The translations under genes were made by a program, and so were the position numbers. This document shows, piece after piece, positions 28,908 to 39,552 of a stretch of DNA of 64,000 nt. Source of the stretch: Galbula dea (lineage: Eukaryota; Chordata; Aves; Piciformes; Galbulidae); contig VWZX01009068.1 in NCBI GenBank assembly GCA_013399015.1, positions 862,816 to 926,815 of the forward strand. Direction: 5' to 3'. Positions within the stretch are counted from its first letter, which is position 1. Each line of letters starts with the position of its first letter. The notes beneath the pieces were generated by a model. That model searched no databases and was not told the DNA's origin. It saw only the letters and a program-made list of their open reading frames with translations.

Positions 28908-31900
28908 TTTATTCTTTTCCCATAAAAAAATTATTTCAGTTGTATATTAACTGGAAATCCTAAAATTGATTATAACATCTTATTTCATTCTCTTTCAATG
29001 GGAAGTTTAGTCATCTGCTGGATGAAATGTTTCTGCTTCTTGCACATTCTGCTTTTACTCAAAAGCAGAAAGTTCTTCTATTCAAAGATATTCTTCTACA
29101 CTTCCAGTAAATAGCTAAATTCATTTGTGTCTTTTTCCTTCTGTCATTTCCTTCAGACAGGCAGAACATGAAAAAAAACTGTCAACTGCCTGTGGAAGAT
29201 TTATCTTTGCCATCATAAAAATTCAAGATTATCTTCTGGAAGGACTCTTCTGGAAGAAAGGAAAGGTGCTGTCTTTGCTTGATGGGGGCTGCTGAACTTT
29301 CAATATGACTTTGCACTGCAGCTTGATAAGATCTGACATTCAGTGGACTGCATTTCTTTGTAGTGAAAGAAAATCTCTGTGAAAGAAAAGAAAGAGAACA
29401 CATTCCTTAATGTGCTCCATATTTAGATATGAGGGTAGGAGTGAAATCAGGAGTGAAATTTTGTGTATCAAAAAAACTACAGAAGGATTGATACATCTGG
29501 AGTGTGTCAGTAAACAGGAAGATCTGGGATTTCCATTTCTAAGGAATTTTTAAATCAAGATGACCTTTGAATATATATTGATGGGGAGGAGGGAAACACA
29601 TAACTACCACTGGCAGAAGCAAACTGCCTCTAGATGCACCTTTAAGGACTTTTTCCACATCATACTCAAAGTAAAATCTCATGAGGTATGGAAATTGCAG
29701 CAATAACTCACCACAGCTGATGATCACCAGCAAGAGTAAAACTTGGGATTTTGAAGATTAACAGCAGATGAAAAATGTTCTCTGCATAACCAATGTTAAA
29801 ATGGATTGCATTTACTTAGCAAACTAACTGAAAACAAAGAGGCTGTTGGTGCTGCCTCATGAAACATTTTCTACAAGTTAAGCCTGATCTGAAAGCATCC
29901 CTCAACCTGAAGATTCCCAAAATGAGTTTTTTTCAAACATATTTTAAAATAAGTTTTATTATTTATAATTTTGATGCTGATCTTTTGAACTCATAGGAGA
30001 TTCACAGATAAGAATAAACAAGTATGCATCAAGGCTTAATGTTGTTTGTTTTTTCTTCTGGGTAAAATCATTTAGATTTCCAGCCTCAGCAAAGGATTTC
30101 CAATGGCCAAAGGACTCTGCAGGTGCTGGAAAAACTGAACCTCATACACTTCCAAGAAGAGCATTAGCTTTGAGATTAATCTTGTCTCATTTTAAATATC
30201 AAGAGTTTAAATGTCTAAACTTTCACCATTATGAATGAAGGCAGGCATCCTTCAAGGGATTTTCCATGTTTCTTAACAAGCTGGGGATAAATACATAAAG
30301 TATCCACATATTGGACACTGTTTCTTCCAGTGCAATGGATGGAAAATCTGTAGCTTCCTGGTCCCTTAATGATTGTGCTGGTACTTTAATTGTCTTTATT
30401 ACTTTTCTCTCTCCCTTTGCCTTCCTCCTTTTTAGGTTTATATATTTATGGCATTTTAACTTCATCAAGACAAAAAGTGTTATGAAGAAGGACCATGACA
30501 CTAAGGAGATTAACAATGAAATATCCCAAGCCATCTCAGAAATTCTTTCTGCAATAGGTAAAGTAAGGAGGCTTGAGAAAATTAAAGTGGACAGAGGAGA
30601 TAAAATGCTGGATGTATTTATAAGAGTAGAGTAGAGTGGGTCAGAAATGCACTAAAATATTTTACAAATTTCATCATTTATGCTGAATGTGCAAGCTTTT
30701 ATGAAAACCTCTTAAAATGGCATAATGCATTTTTTATCCTAAAATTGAATTTGAACAAAGAAGACACCAAAAGTTTCAAAATTTATTCAAACTAGTCTAA
30801 TTAATAATTTATTTTGAGTTTTATTTCATGTATGGAGGGTAGAGAGGAAGCCAACCTCAAACCTCTGACTCTTGACTGGGAGAGAAATATATGCATTATT
30901 ACATGCCAGAAAATCTGGTGAAATAAAACCATAATTTGGATGCAGATGCTCTAGGGGTTGAGATAAAACTCTTCTGGAACTTCTTGAAGCAGCAGTAAAT
31001 CTGCAGTTGCACCACAACTGATATAGACCACGTGGATTTTGCCAAAGGTGGAGTGCTTACTCTATGAGGTCACAACACAAGGTCCTGTCTGGCCAGAAGT
31101 CAACCAACTACACTTCTTCAGAAGCCAAAAATTGAAGTCAAGGAACACAATATCTCAATATAAATTAAGACAACAGACAATGAGTCAGATGCTTCTTTGG
31201 TGGTTATCCACCTTACACAGCACTATTGACAGGAGCAGCTTGAAACCAATGCACAATGATTACTTCATTCCTTTCATATATGGCAAGAGTTTTCTAGATC
31301 ACAGATTATTGTTTTGGGTCTTTTTTAAGGTTCCAGTCTAAAATGGAGAGGTTTATTATCCTCCTGATGAAGACAGAGAGTGTGCCCAGACCACAGCTAA
31401 TGTAAAATGCTACTACCAAAGGCATGTTTGTGGCCACCCTTTGCTGCATGCTTCACTGACTAGGATTACCCTTTTCGAGCTACCAGCAGTGAATCACTCA
31501 TGTTGCCGATACACAGAGGAGCAGGCCTTTCAATATTACATGCCACTTAAGAGCTTCTCCTCTGGAGAGACTGAGCAAGAGCAGTCACTATTTGTCTCTT
31601 CATTTTTTGCCTCTTATCTCTGTGGACTGAGTTCTGTTATTGGTTATATTCAAGTGGAAAGTAATTCTTTTTTTTCCCTTTTAAACAGAAGCAGCAAGCC
31701 CTGACTCCAAGGTACTCCCTCAGAACCAAGTGAATATATTTATACACAGCTTTTTTCCCCCTTATTCTTCTCTTTTTTCTGTTTTCTTTAAACTTTCACT
31801 CAGAGATCTATTTGTCTATATGTATTTCTCTATTTTCAAAGCATTGCCTGCAGAGCTTTAGTGTGTTTCTTAGCTTGTATCAGATTAGCTTTTTCAAAGG

Positions 31901-32097
31901 TGAGTCAGGAACATAATCAGGAAGCTAAAATGATGTTTATTCAGTGATATATATTTACAAATATGGTGAGACATAGTCATACAGACAGAGAAGATCCTGG
32001 CCCAGCCTTTTCATCCTTGCAGACACACACAAATCCAGGGCAGGTCCAAATGAGTTTGAAAGCTTTAACTTCATCCTTTGTGGATGTCTGTCCTCAT

Positions 32098-32192
32098 AAA
32101 AAAAAACAACACAAAAAGCAAACAAAAAACCCCACAAACAAACAAACAAAACCCCCACAAACAAAAAAAAACCCCACAAACAAAAACCAAAC
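32098..32192. repeat. A/C-rich minisatellite-like tract
   Basis: Imperfect repeats of a block of roughly 20-25 bases containing A-run, CCCCACAAAC and AAAC units. At least three blocks are seen (about 32124, 32148 and 32163). The tract creates the lysine-, asparagine- and proline-rich frames on the plus strand (31963-32388 and 32078-32266) and a glycine/phenylalanine-rich one on the minus strand (31955-32206). These are artefacts of composition, not genes. It lies about 500 bases upstream of the promoter-like cluster at 32.7 kb. Confidence 0.88.
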
Positions 32193-32706
32193 AGATTTTG
32201 GCTCAATTGAGTGGAAAGACAAGAACAGCAGAATGTCCCAACTCAGGACATTCTGCAATTCTGTGAATAGCAGACATCACAAGCCTCAGCTAAAATGCAT
32301 TGGCAGCAATATCTGGGAAGCATGTAAGACATCTGCACTGTCCTTTAGTAAGCTTTTATTGTATGCCTTGCAGTCTATTCAAACCTAAAACCTCATCAAA
32401 TCAACAACTGAAATAAAGTTTCCAAACTAGGAAAAAGGGGAAAAAATTGACTGCAACAATACTTCCTAAACAGCAAAGAACAACTAGGAGGGGGAAAAAA
32501 ACCCCAAGCTATTCTTAAATATATATACTTGGAAGAAAACCAGAGGAGATAGAGGGGAAAGAGCACTAAAAATATTACTGAATACAATCTTTCAGAAAAA
32601 AAAACCCAGACCAGGCTGGTTTTGTGAAAATTTGTATTAGTTCTGAAATTAGAGGCAGGGCACTGGGGTTGGGAAGAAAGGAGTGTCTCAACACAGCTGC
32701 AGCTCA

Positions 32707-32819
32707 TTTTAATTAAGGGCTAATTAGCAAGCAAAGCTTGCTGGGAGAGGGAGAAGTCTGTGTCCCTATATAATACAGAGCAGACCACTGAAACAGTTCT
32801 TGGAAGCTGAAGAATACTG
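32707..32819 (+). promoter_or_regulatory. Candidate TATA promoter and short first exon
   Basis: Seen in the sequence: TTTTAATTAA, then the perfect palindrome GCTAATTAGC (32719-32728), then an inverted repeat AGCAAGC/GCTTGCT spaced by AAA (32726-32742). A TATA-type box TATATAAT lies at 32767-32774, and a strong splice donor ACTG/GTAAGG has its GT at 32820-32821. If transcription starts 25-31 bases after the TATA box, the first exon would be only about 23-28 bases and non-coding. Known biology: TAATTA cores are homeodomain binding sites, and paired TAAT sites bind homeodomain dimers. Inference: this could be a tissue-restricted promoter on the plus strand. The gene is not identified; the only exon-like segment found downstream is at 34521. 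A chance assembly of motifs cannot be excluded. Confidence 0.3.
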
Positions 32820-33759
32820 GTAAGGGAGAAAAGACAAATTATTAAATTTAGGTGTGCTTGAGCACTTCTAGAGGTGGGGTTTTTTTCCAGAAAATGGTAT
32901 TTGCTTAGAGATTTCTGCCCTTGTAGGAGAAAACAGTTGAAGATGAAAGTCTCTAGTTGTCAGGTATAAAAATTTAGCCTTCTAAATCTATTATTTCTTG
33001 AAGCTTGTGAGACTTTTTTTCTTTTTTCTATATTTCTTTTGTTAGTTATTCAGTTAGCTTTAATTTACTTCGGAGTACCTTGTAGCACCTCTTCTTCTGC
33101 ACTAACTAAAAATAACAGTTTTCTCCTACTGATGACTGACTTCTGAATTGTCTGCATATCCTGACCTGTACCTCCTCACAAAATATAAAATAATTCTGTT
33201 TATAAGATCTATCTCTTAATCTGAGTTATCTAAATCTAGTCTTTTTTCATGTGTGAGATCTTAATAGGTGCCTAGATGATGTTTTCTGCTGCTCTGAATT
33301 CTCTTAAATGTGTGGAAAAAGATAAGAAAAACTAACTTGGAAATAAAACCACCTGCATGTTTAATCTTTTGAGGTTCATCAGGGAATAATTAGCTACTTT
33401 TTTGAATGATAATGGCAAAGGTATTCCCTATCTAGGAGTGACCATGTGGTACTTGTGCCTTCAGTTCTGCCTGTGCATTTGGAAGAGCACACTCACTTGG
33501 GCCCAGCTGTTCCTTATTGCTCTCTAAGCTCTGCTAATCAGTGCATATCAGAAAAGGCTGCAATACTGAGCTGCATAAGGCGGTAAAGAAGCATTTTTAA
33601 TGTTATCTGGCTTCTCTGTAGACTAGCTGGGTGGAGTGACATCAACCCCTAGGGCATCTTGTGATGGGAAAGATGCTTCTTTATAAAACTTAAATCCCTC
33701 AAGGCTGTCCTATGAATGGGGGTGGAGGATGGGTGTTGTGTTGTGTCCCAGTGTTCAAT

Positions 33760-34110
33760 AATGTTAGGAGCCAACTGATGGAAATTAGGTTTTAAATGAC
33801 TGGAAAATGGCAGATGTTGCTCTCACCTAGAGGCTGGTGGAAAAGGGGGGGAGGTCAGAAAAGAATGTGAAAGGAAATAAATCTCCTAAACTTCAGTTCC
33901 TTGGAAAATTGCATTGCAAGTATTTGTGGAAGACATTTTCAGGTACATGAGCAAAGAGAAGCTGATTGTCAAAGAGTAGTATGGACTTAACAAGGGTAAA
34001 CTGTGCCTTATTAAGGCTTTTGCTACTTTTTTTTAAAGTATATAGTTTACCTTGACTTCAGTAAATTTTCAGTGTAACCTTCCATAACATCCTTTGTCTA
34101 GTAAGAGATG
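33760..34110 (+). mobile_element. CR1 LINE, internal ORF2 fragment
   Basis: A decayed internal piece of CR1 ORF2. The frame at 34042-34065 reads IVYLDFSK, the reverse-transcriptase motif A region carrying the first catalytic aspartate. A deletion and stop follow, then CCATAACATCCTTTGTCTAG, corresponding to the SHNIL segment. Upstream, AATGGCAGATGTTGC matches the position of the conserved ADV segment, and GTATGGACTTAACAAGGG the segment before motif A. The intervening part has lost bases and the left limit is vague. It is unlike the other copies here, which are all 3' ends, so it must be a longer insertion that later lost its 3' part or was broken. It is not functional. Confidence 0.83.
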
Positions 34111-34520
34111 CATCAACAAGTGTAGGCATGTACGGGCATGTCTTGCTCACTGAACAGTTTCTCTAACTCCACTCTAGCCACACAACGTAGTTAGAAAAGC
34201 GTGTTGGCCATGTTGACACAACATGCAGTACTCAGGATAAGTGCACCTACCAGTGCAATTTCTATGATCCAAAAAAATCCTGAGGGAAAACATATTCCAC
34301 ATGGACTGGCAGTGGCCAGTTAAATTTCATGTATTTCTGGCCAGGTAGTAGCCTAGTAACACAGTATCTATACCTTGTAGCTGCTTGATTGTGCATATGG
34401 GCTACAGGCATGTTCAAAATGCACTGCCTGACATAAAGCTCAATGTGATTTTTCAGCTCTAAATGGATTCAAGATCCTGTTGAAAGTGCAAAAGTGATGC
34501 ATAAATTATTTTTTTTTCAG

Positions 34521-34620
34521 GGTGTGTCTTTGCCTCTTTGCCACTCCATGCTCTTGAGACAACTGAAGGCAGAAGGAGAAACAACCACTGAAAGAGGACC
34601 TGGCATGATGTGGATAAAAG
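34521..34620 (+). other. Exon-like segment, unidentified
   Basis: Bounded by a pyrimidine tract of ten T ending in TTTTTTTTTTCAG (AG at 34519-34520) and a donor AAAAG/GTACCT. It is 100 bases long and open in one frame, with an ATG at 34548 in fair context followed by LLRQLKAEGETTTERGPGMM; the other two frames are closed. It lies 1.7 kb downstream of, and on the same strand as, the candidate first exon ending at 32819, to which it could splice. The peptide is unknown to me and no following exon was found. A chance occurrence or a non-coding exon is equally possible. Confidence 0.17.
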
Positions 34621-37600
34621 GTACCTTTATTTGACAATTCAGTTGGCTTGAGCAATCTGTTACAGGTCCCTTCAGTACCTGGTAATGGAGTTTTTTCACT
34701 TTATTTTTGTGGGTTTTGTTGTTTGGCTGTTTTTTTTTAATAAAAAAAACCTGCTCTGTGCTAATGTGTATCTGCTGATGTCACAATCCCCAACTTCATT
34801 GAACTTCTCAGCATGTCTTACTATCAGCAGTGATGTTTGGGAACTGAGTGTTTCATAAAAGTGAAAATACAATGTGACCTATGCTAAAAGATCTTTCAAC
34901 TGGGAAGCAAAGCTAGAAGAAGAATCTTTGTTTATAATCTAAAAAAAATACAATTTATTAAGAGAACTTTATGTGCAGTAAAGCAAATAACATATTGTAG
35001 CCTAATGTGGGAATAATGGAAATACTAAGAGAGAATTCATATCAAACACTGCTGTTGCAAGTTCTGCTGTCAGAGAACAAGATACAGGCTGTTAATGGAG
35101 GCAGATGGTTGTGGTTCTATGGCATGTAGTAGAATTCCAAAGTATGGTACCTCTAATACTAGTATCCAAATGTCTTCAAAGTAGTATCCAAAAAAGAACC
35201 AGGCCTGTAAAGTGAAGTGGCAGCTACCATTTGGAATAACATGGTTCTTAGTGTGATGTCTACAAGCAAAATAGATCTGAAATCCTAGTTTAATGCCAGA
35301 GAACTGATTTGGTAGTCATCTTTAGGAAGAAAAGGAATCCAAATATAGTGGTTGTATGTAGATTCAGGCAGGACCTCAGAGCTTGGAAAATAACTTTTTC
35401 ATTGCTGTTTGTGTGCCTAGAAGGAAAAGGAGTTCTTACTTTTTAAAGCTGTGAAACTGTTAGGTTCAGATGATGTGCCTTCTCATTAACATGGAATTTC
35501 TTCTCTGCTGTAATGAAGTGTTGGCTTCTGGCTATGTTCAGCTTAATTATAATTATTTCCCTCCTAGTACCTTTGTATCTGATGATTCTTGTCTTATCAA
35601 GTCTGATAGCAGATGCAGAATTAAAAGGAAAAGTGCATCTAATGTTTAATTCATGGAAATTTGTTCAGTTTTTAAGATCTGAGTAAGATAACCTGGATGA
35701 GATAATGTGTTTGATTAATCTTTTTTGTCTTGGTTTAATACATTTGTTAGAAAACATCAAAATTATAACCCCCAATTTACATACAGCTTATTACTATAAA
35801 TAGCTTCTTACTTGAATTGTGAGTTCAGGCAACCAAAAAAAAGAAACCTAGAATTGCATGTGATGTTGAATATGTCAAAAGTCCTATTTTTCCCTCTGTA
35901 AAATGATATTTGGAGATACTTTTCCTTATGGTAATAGGATGAAGCAAACCTAAAATGATGCTGTGCTCTAGAACCATCTTTTCAGACGTTATTATGTTAA
36001 TGTTCAGATAGCTGTGTGTGTGGACTGCACTGGCATAGTGTGTGGCACATGCTGTTTCCATGGGCATTTTGAATGTAGTCTGACAGTTCTGAGGAAAAAG
36101 AGTTTGGGTGTGAGGACATAAGCTCTGTTATGGCACTTTGATTCAAGGTCAATCAATCACCCTGGTCTGACTGATTTAGAAGTCCATGCTGCTTTTAAAA
36201 ATACCTGTTATTAAGTATAAATTCAAACAGCCATTTAGTCAAAGACCTGCTTTTTGAAAGGGGTTCTTCAAGGACAAGGGGAACCTTGGAGTCACAGCCA
36301 CTCAGTAATATTGGCAATATATTCATGACAGTTGTGCAAAAATGTTATGAAGAGATGCTCAGTTCCTTGCAACTAGGTTGATCAGGAGAGCTGTAAGTGT
36401 AAAACAACCTTATTCTTCCTGAAGTCTGGATATGCACAGGGATATTCAATATGTGTTCCAGAGGACCCTTGGGACTCTGTATCTCTTGGGATAATAAGCT
36501 GGCATTTGGCAAAAAAAGGTTGGCAAGAACACTTTGACTTCAAGCAGATGTTATGGTGCTTATTGGCTTCTCTGATCCTTATTCAATTCTAGTTATAATG
36601 TTTTGGGTTCTTTACCAGGGTCACCAATATGATTCAGTGTCTTACTTCATATGCTTGGTGAGATCTAGAAAGATAATACACAAAGGATTCATTTCAAAAC
36701 ATTAGATTGCAGCTTAGATAAGCAGAAGGTAACCTTATCTTCTCTACAAGTAAATCCAGGAAAGAAGGGAAGTAGTGCATTTCTGATGTATGTGGTATTC
36801 AATGCATTAAAATGCTCTGCAAAATGTACAGCAGTATTTATTTATTCCTACTTTTATGCTTCTTCCCAACTAAGGAAATAAATTCTTAATTTGTATCTGC
36901 AAGCAATTATGGCAACATATCACATAAACAATTTTATTAGAAAGTATTAAAATTACTGTTTGGAAAACACTGCAGAACTCCCAGGTGCCTGTCAACTTAA
37001 ACTACTTGCAAGTTATAAAGTGTAAAAGTGTTGCAATGTTAATCCTGTGTTCAACAGCCTCTTTTGTAGTATTCTTTGGTATCAAGAGTGGATATTATCT
37101 GTCTGGACAAAGGCCTAGCAAAGTTCTAAACTATTGTCCCTGTTCTCACAAATGAGACTTCCAAACTGAGTTCCAAATTTAGTTCTGAAAACAAATTTCT
37201 GATGGGAATTACATTGAGCATCAAAATCCTTTAAGCAGTTGGGAAAACTGTTGAGTACATATGTAGTCTTCTGTTAACTCCCTACATGTGGTAGTCAAGG
37301 CAGGAGTGGAGCTTGCAATGGCTTGAGATGAATCAAGTGAGTGCTGACTTCTAGTTCTTACCCTATCCCTCTAGGTCTTAACGGTTGTTTTTAACCTGTA
37401 TGCTGAATTTGTGCTTCACGGGGATCAAGGTTGCTCTGATTCCTATCTTTGTTCTGATTTATTATCTTTGTTTTTATCCTTTGTGTCATTCTTTGTGAGC
37501 TCTTCTGTACTCAGGAGGCCACTGAAATAAGTGAGAAATGTGAAACAGCACAGTTGCAGTGATCAGATAAAAGGAAATAGCTGATTAGTTTTGCAAGGTG

Positions 37601-39375
37601 CTGTAGGAAGTCTCCATATGTAATACATGTACATTGTCTGCTCAGAGTAGACATTTGCCATGCCTTATTTCTAACAGCAAAACACTGTCAAACTTAGTAG
37701 TATGGCCAGAATTGTGTTTTCAGGAACAATTTTAGAACATTTGATGAAATCAAGTAAATGCAAGAATACTTTGATTTATAAAACCTAAACTGTAAGGTGG
37801 TCACATTTGAGTAATATGGAATAAAACTGGAAGAATTCTGTGCTGGTACATGTCTGTATCTGAGGCTACATTCAGGGTAGTTTGGGGTTTGGTTTAAAAT
37901 ATATGCAAAAAACCTTGCCTCTAGGTTGCAATCAGTTTGAAAATCTTTGCCTTTTCAAAGAAAGGCCAGGTAGAGGGTTTTACTCAGGGAAGATTAATGC
38001 ATGCTATTGGGGATGTTTATATTAGTTCATTCTTCTTTCCTGCTGTCTGCAGTGATGTCAGTTGCTCATGTTTTCAAGCAATAAAACACAAGCTCAAATT
38101 ATAGGTTGCTAAATAGAACTTGCCACATCATTTACTTTGACAGCTTATTTGTAATGAAGACCCCAAAGCAAAATCCCAAATGTTAATTGGGGCAGAAATG
38201 AAATCTTGCAATACTTTTTACTCTGCTTCTTAATTAAAAATTAATAACAAGTAGAAAAGATGATTATAAAGCCCAACAATAAATGAAATGTGGCTGTGGT
38301 TAACTCAGAGGAGGGTTTCTTTCTCCCTGGATTCCATTTAAGAGGTGAGGGTCACAATTCTGCAGGACAAGGATCTTTCATAACAAAAGGTAAATAAAAC
38401 TGAGTTCCTCCTTTATAAACAAATTACATCAGGCTTAGCAGTCATAGGGAAAGTAAATGATACATGTTTTATAACTCAAGATTGACTTGAACTGTCTTGG
38501 AATTGAGGTTATTTGTGAAGGGAATCCTTTCATTCTCTAGGAATTAAACTTTTACACAGGGACTTGTTTTATGTTTGTATTTATGCACTAGCATAAGTAC
38601 AAAATGATGGGGATTTACTGTTCTTCAAATGATATAATCCCACAACTTGTATTTTCATGTGAATAAAACATTCTTGTTGCATTAACCTTGATGATGCACA
38701 TGCATGTGTGCATGCAAATAGGGAATCAGAGTTTTTGAAAGAAATATCACAAAAAAGAATTGTTTACACACCTTGGAGTTAAAATTCTGACTTAACAGTT
38801 AGGACACTAGCTCCCACTTTTTGTCAGCCTTTTTTTATGAGGGCTGTTTGTAAATATCCATGTGACATGAACTAACCATCAGGTAAATCTCACTGGTAGT
38901 ATTAGGTTCCCAAGACTTTCAGTTCCAGCTGAACAATCTAGCCCCGAGATCATACACTCATGATTTTCTTTGTAAATGACCCAAACCCATCTTTAGTCCT
39001 ATGTGAAGGTAAATAGGAGGGGAAATAAAAGGAGGAAATTAATGGTCAGCAGTGTAGATTACTCCAGGGTCACCGAAGATCACTAATATAATGCAGGATA
39101 TTTGGAAGAATTAATTCCCTTCTCATCAGAATTCTTTGAGATACTTTGTCAGTTACATGCAAACAGTAACTGTTAAAGAGCAGGTGTATAATTTCCAGTA
39201 CCTCCAATTTCTATGAGCCTGAAGAGTGAGCTTGGAGTTGATAGCTGGACAGTTCATAAATTCAAAGATGTTCTTTGAGCCAAAGGGTAGCTTGTGATGA
39301 TTTATCTTCTTGTGTAGTTTGGCTCATGGAACTTCAATTAATGTTCCTCTATTAGGTCCAATAATTTTCACTTAC

Positions 39376-39552
39376 CAGTGCACATTCTGAATATGTCATT
39401 GAGAATACCTCAGGTGCACATTCACAGCAATTTACTGCATAATTTATGATCATTTTCTGTAGCTGGACACCTACTTGAACATCTTGTTGAATGCTATGGC
39501 AATCCCTTTGGTGGTGGTCTCCACTGCAGACAGTGCTTAAACTCATCCATTT
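39376..39552 (-). other. Candidate coding exon, unidentified protein
   Basis: On the minus strand, a pyrimidine-rich acceptor (CTTCTATTTTCTACCTGTAG, AG at 39554-39553) is followed by 177 bases that stay open in one frame (59 codons, starting KWMSLSTVCSGDHH) and end at a near-perfect donor ACTG/GTAAGTG. The exon starts and ends in phase 0. The other two frames contain stops. The peptide has six cysteines, two of them adjacent (NCCEC), and no motif I can name. For: both splice sites are good and an open frame runs through the whole block. Against: no neighbouring exon in compatible phase was found, and searching 64 kb by eye will turn up some such matches by chance. It could also be a non-coding RNA exon or a decayed gene remnant. 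Confidence 0.22.

Larger units (their letters stand above)
23921..32706. other. Mostly unique non-coding DNA with small repeats
   Basis: No recognised gene. It holds two copies of an old short repeat (25617-25690 and 26409-26487), AAAC-type tracts (25746-25770, 28865-28907, 32098-32192), and a 9-bp inverted repeat at 27984-28020. An exon-like block at 30436-30557 on the plus strand is bounded by a strong polypyrimidine tract ending in TTTTTAG and a donor ATAG/GTAAAG. It is open in one frame, but I recognise no protein and regard it as likely chance. The open frames at 30229-30634 and 31963-32388 are not supported as genes. Confidence 0.5.

Noticed and set aside
30436..30557. Plus-strand exon-like block after a long pyrimidine tract
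   Set aside because: Open in one frame but the peptide is unrecognised, and the overlapping minus frame (30229-30534) is open too. No in-phase neighbour.
31963..32388. Longest open frame on the plus strand (141 codons), lysine/asparagine/proline-rich
   Set aside because: Its middle is produced by the A/C-rich tract at 32098-32192, and all three plus frames and the minus strand are open there. No domain or conserved pattern.
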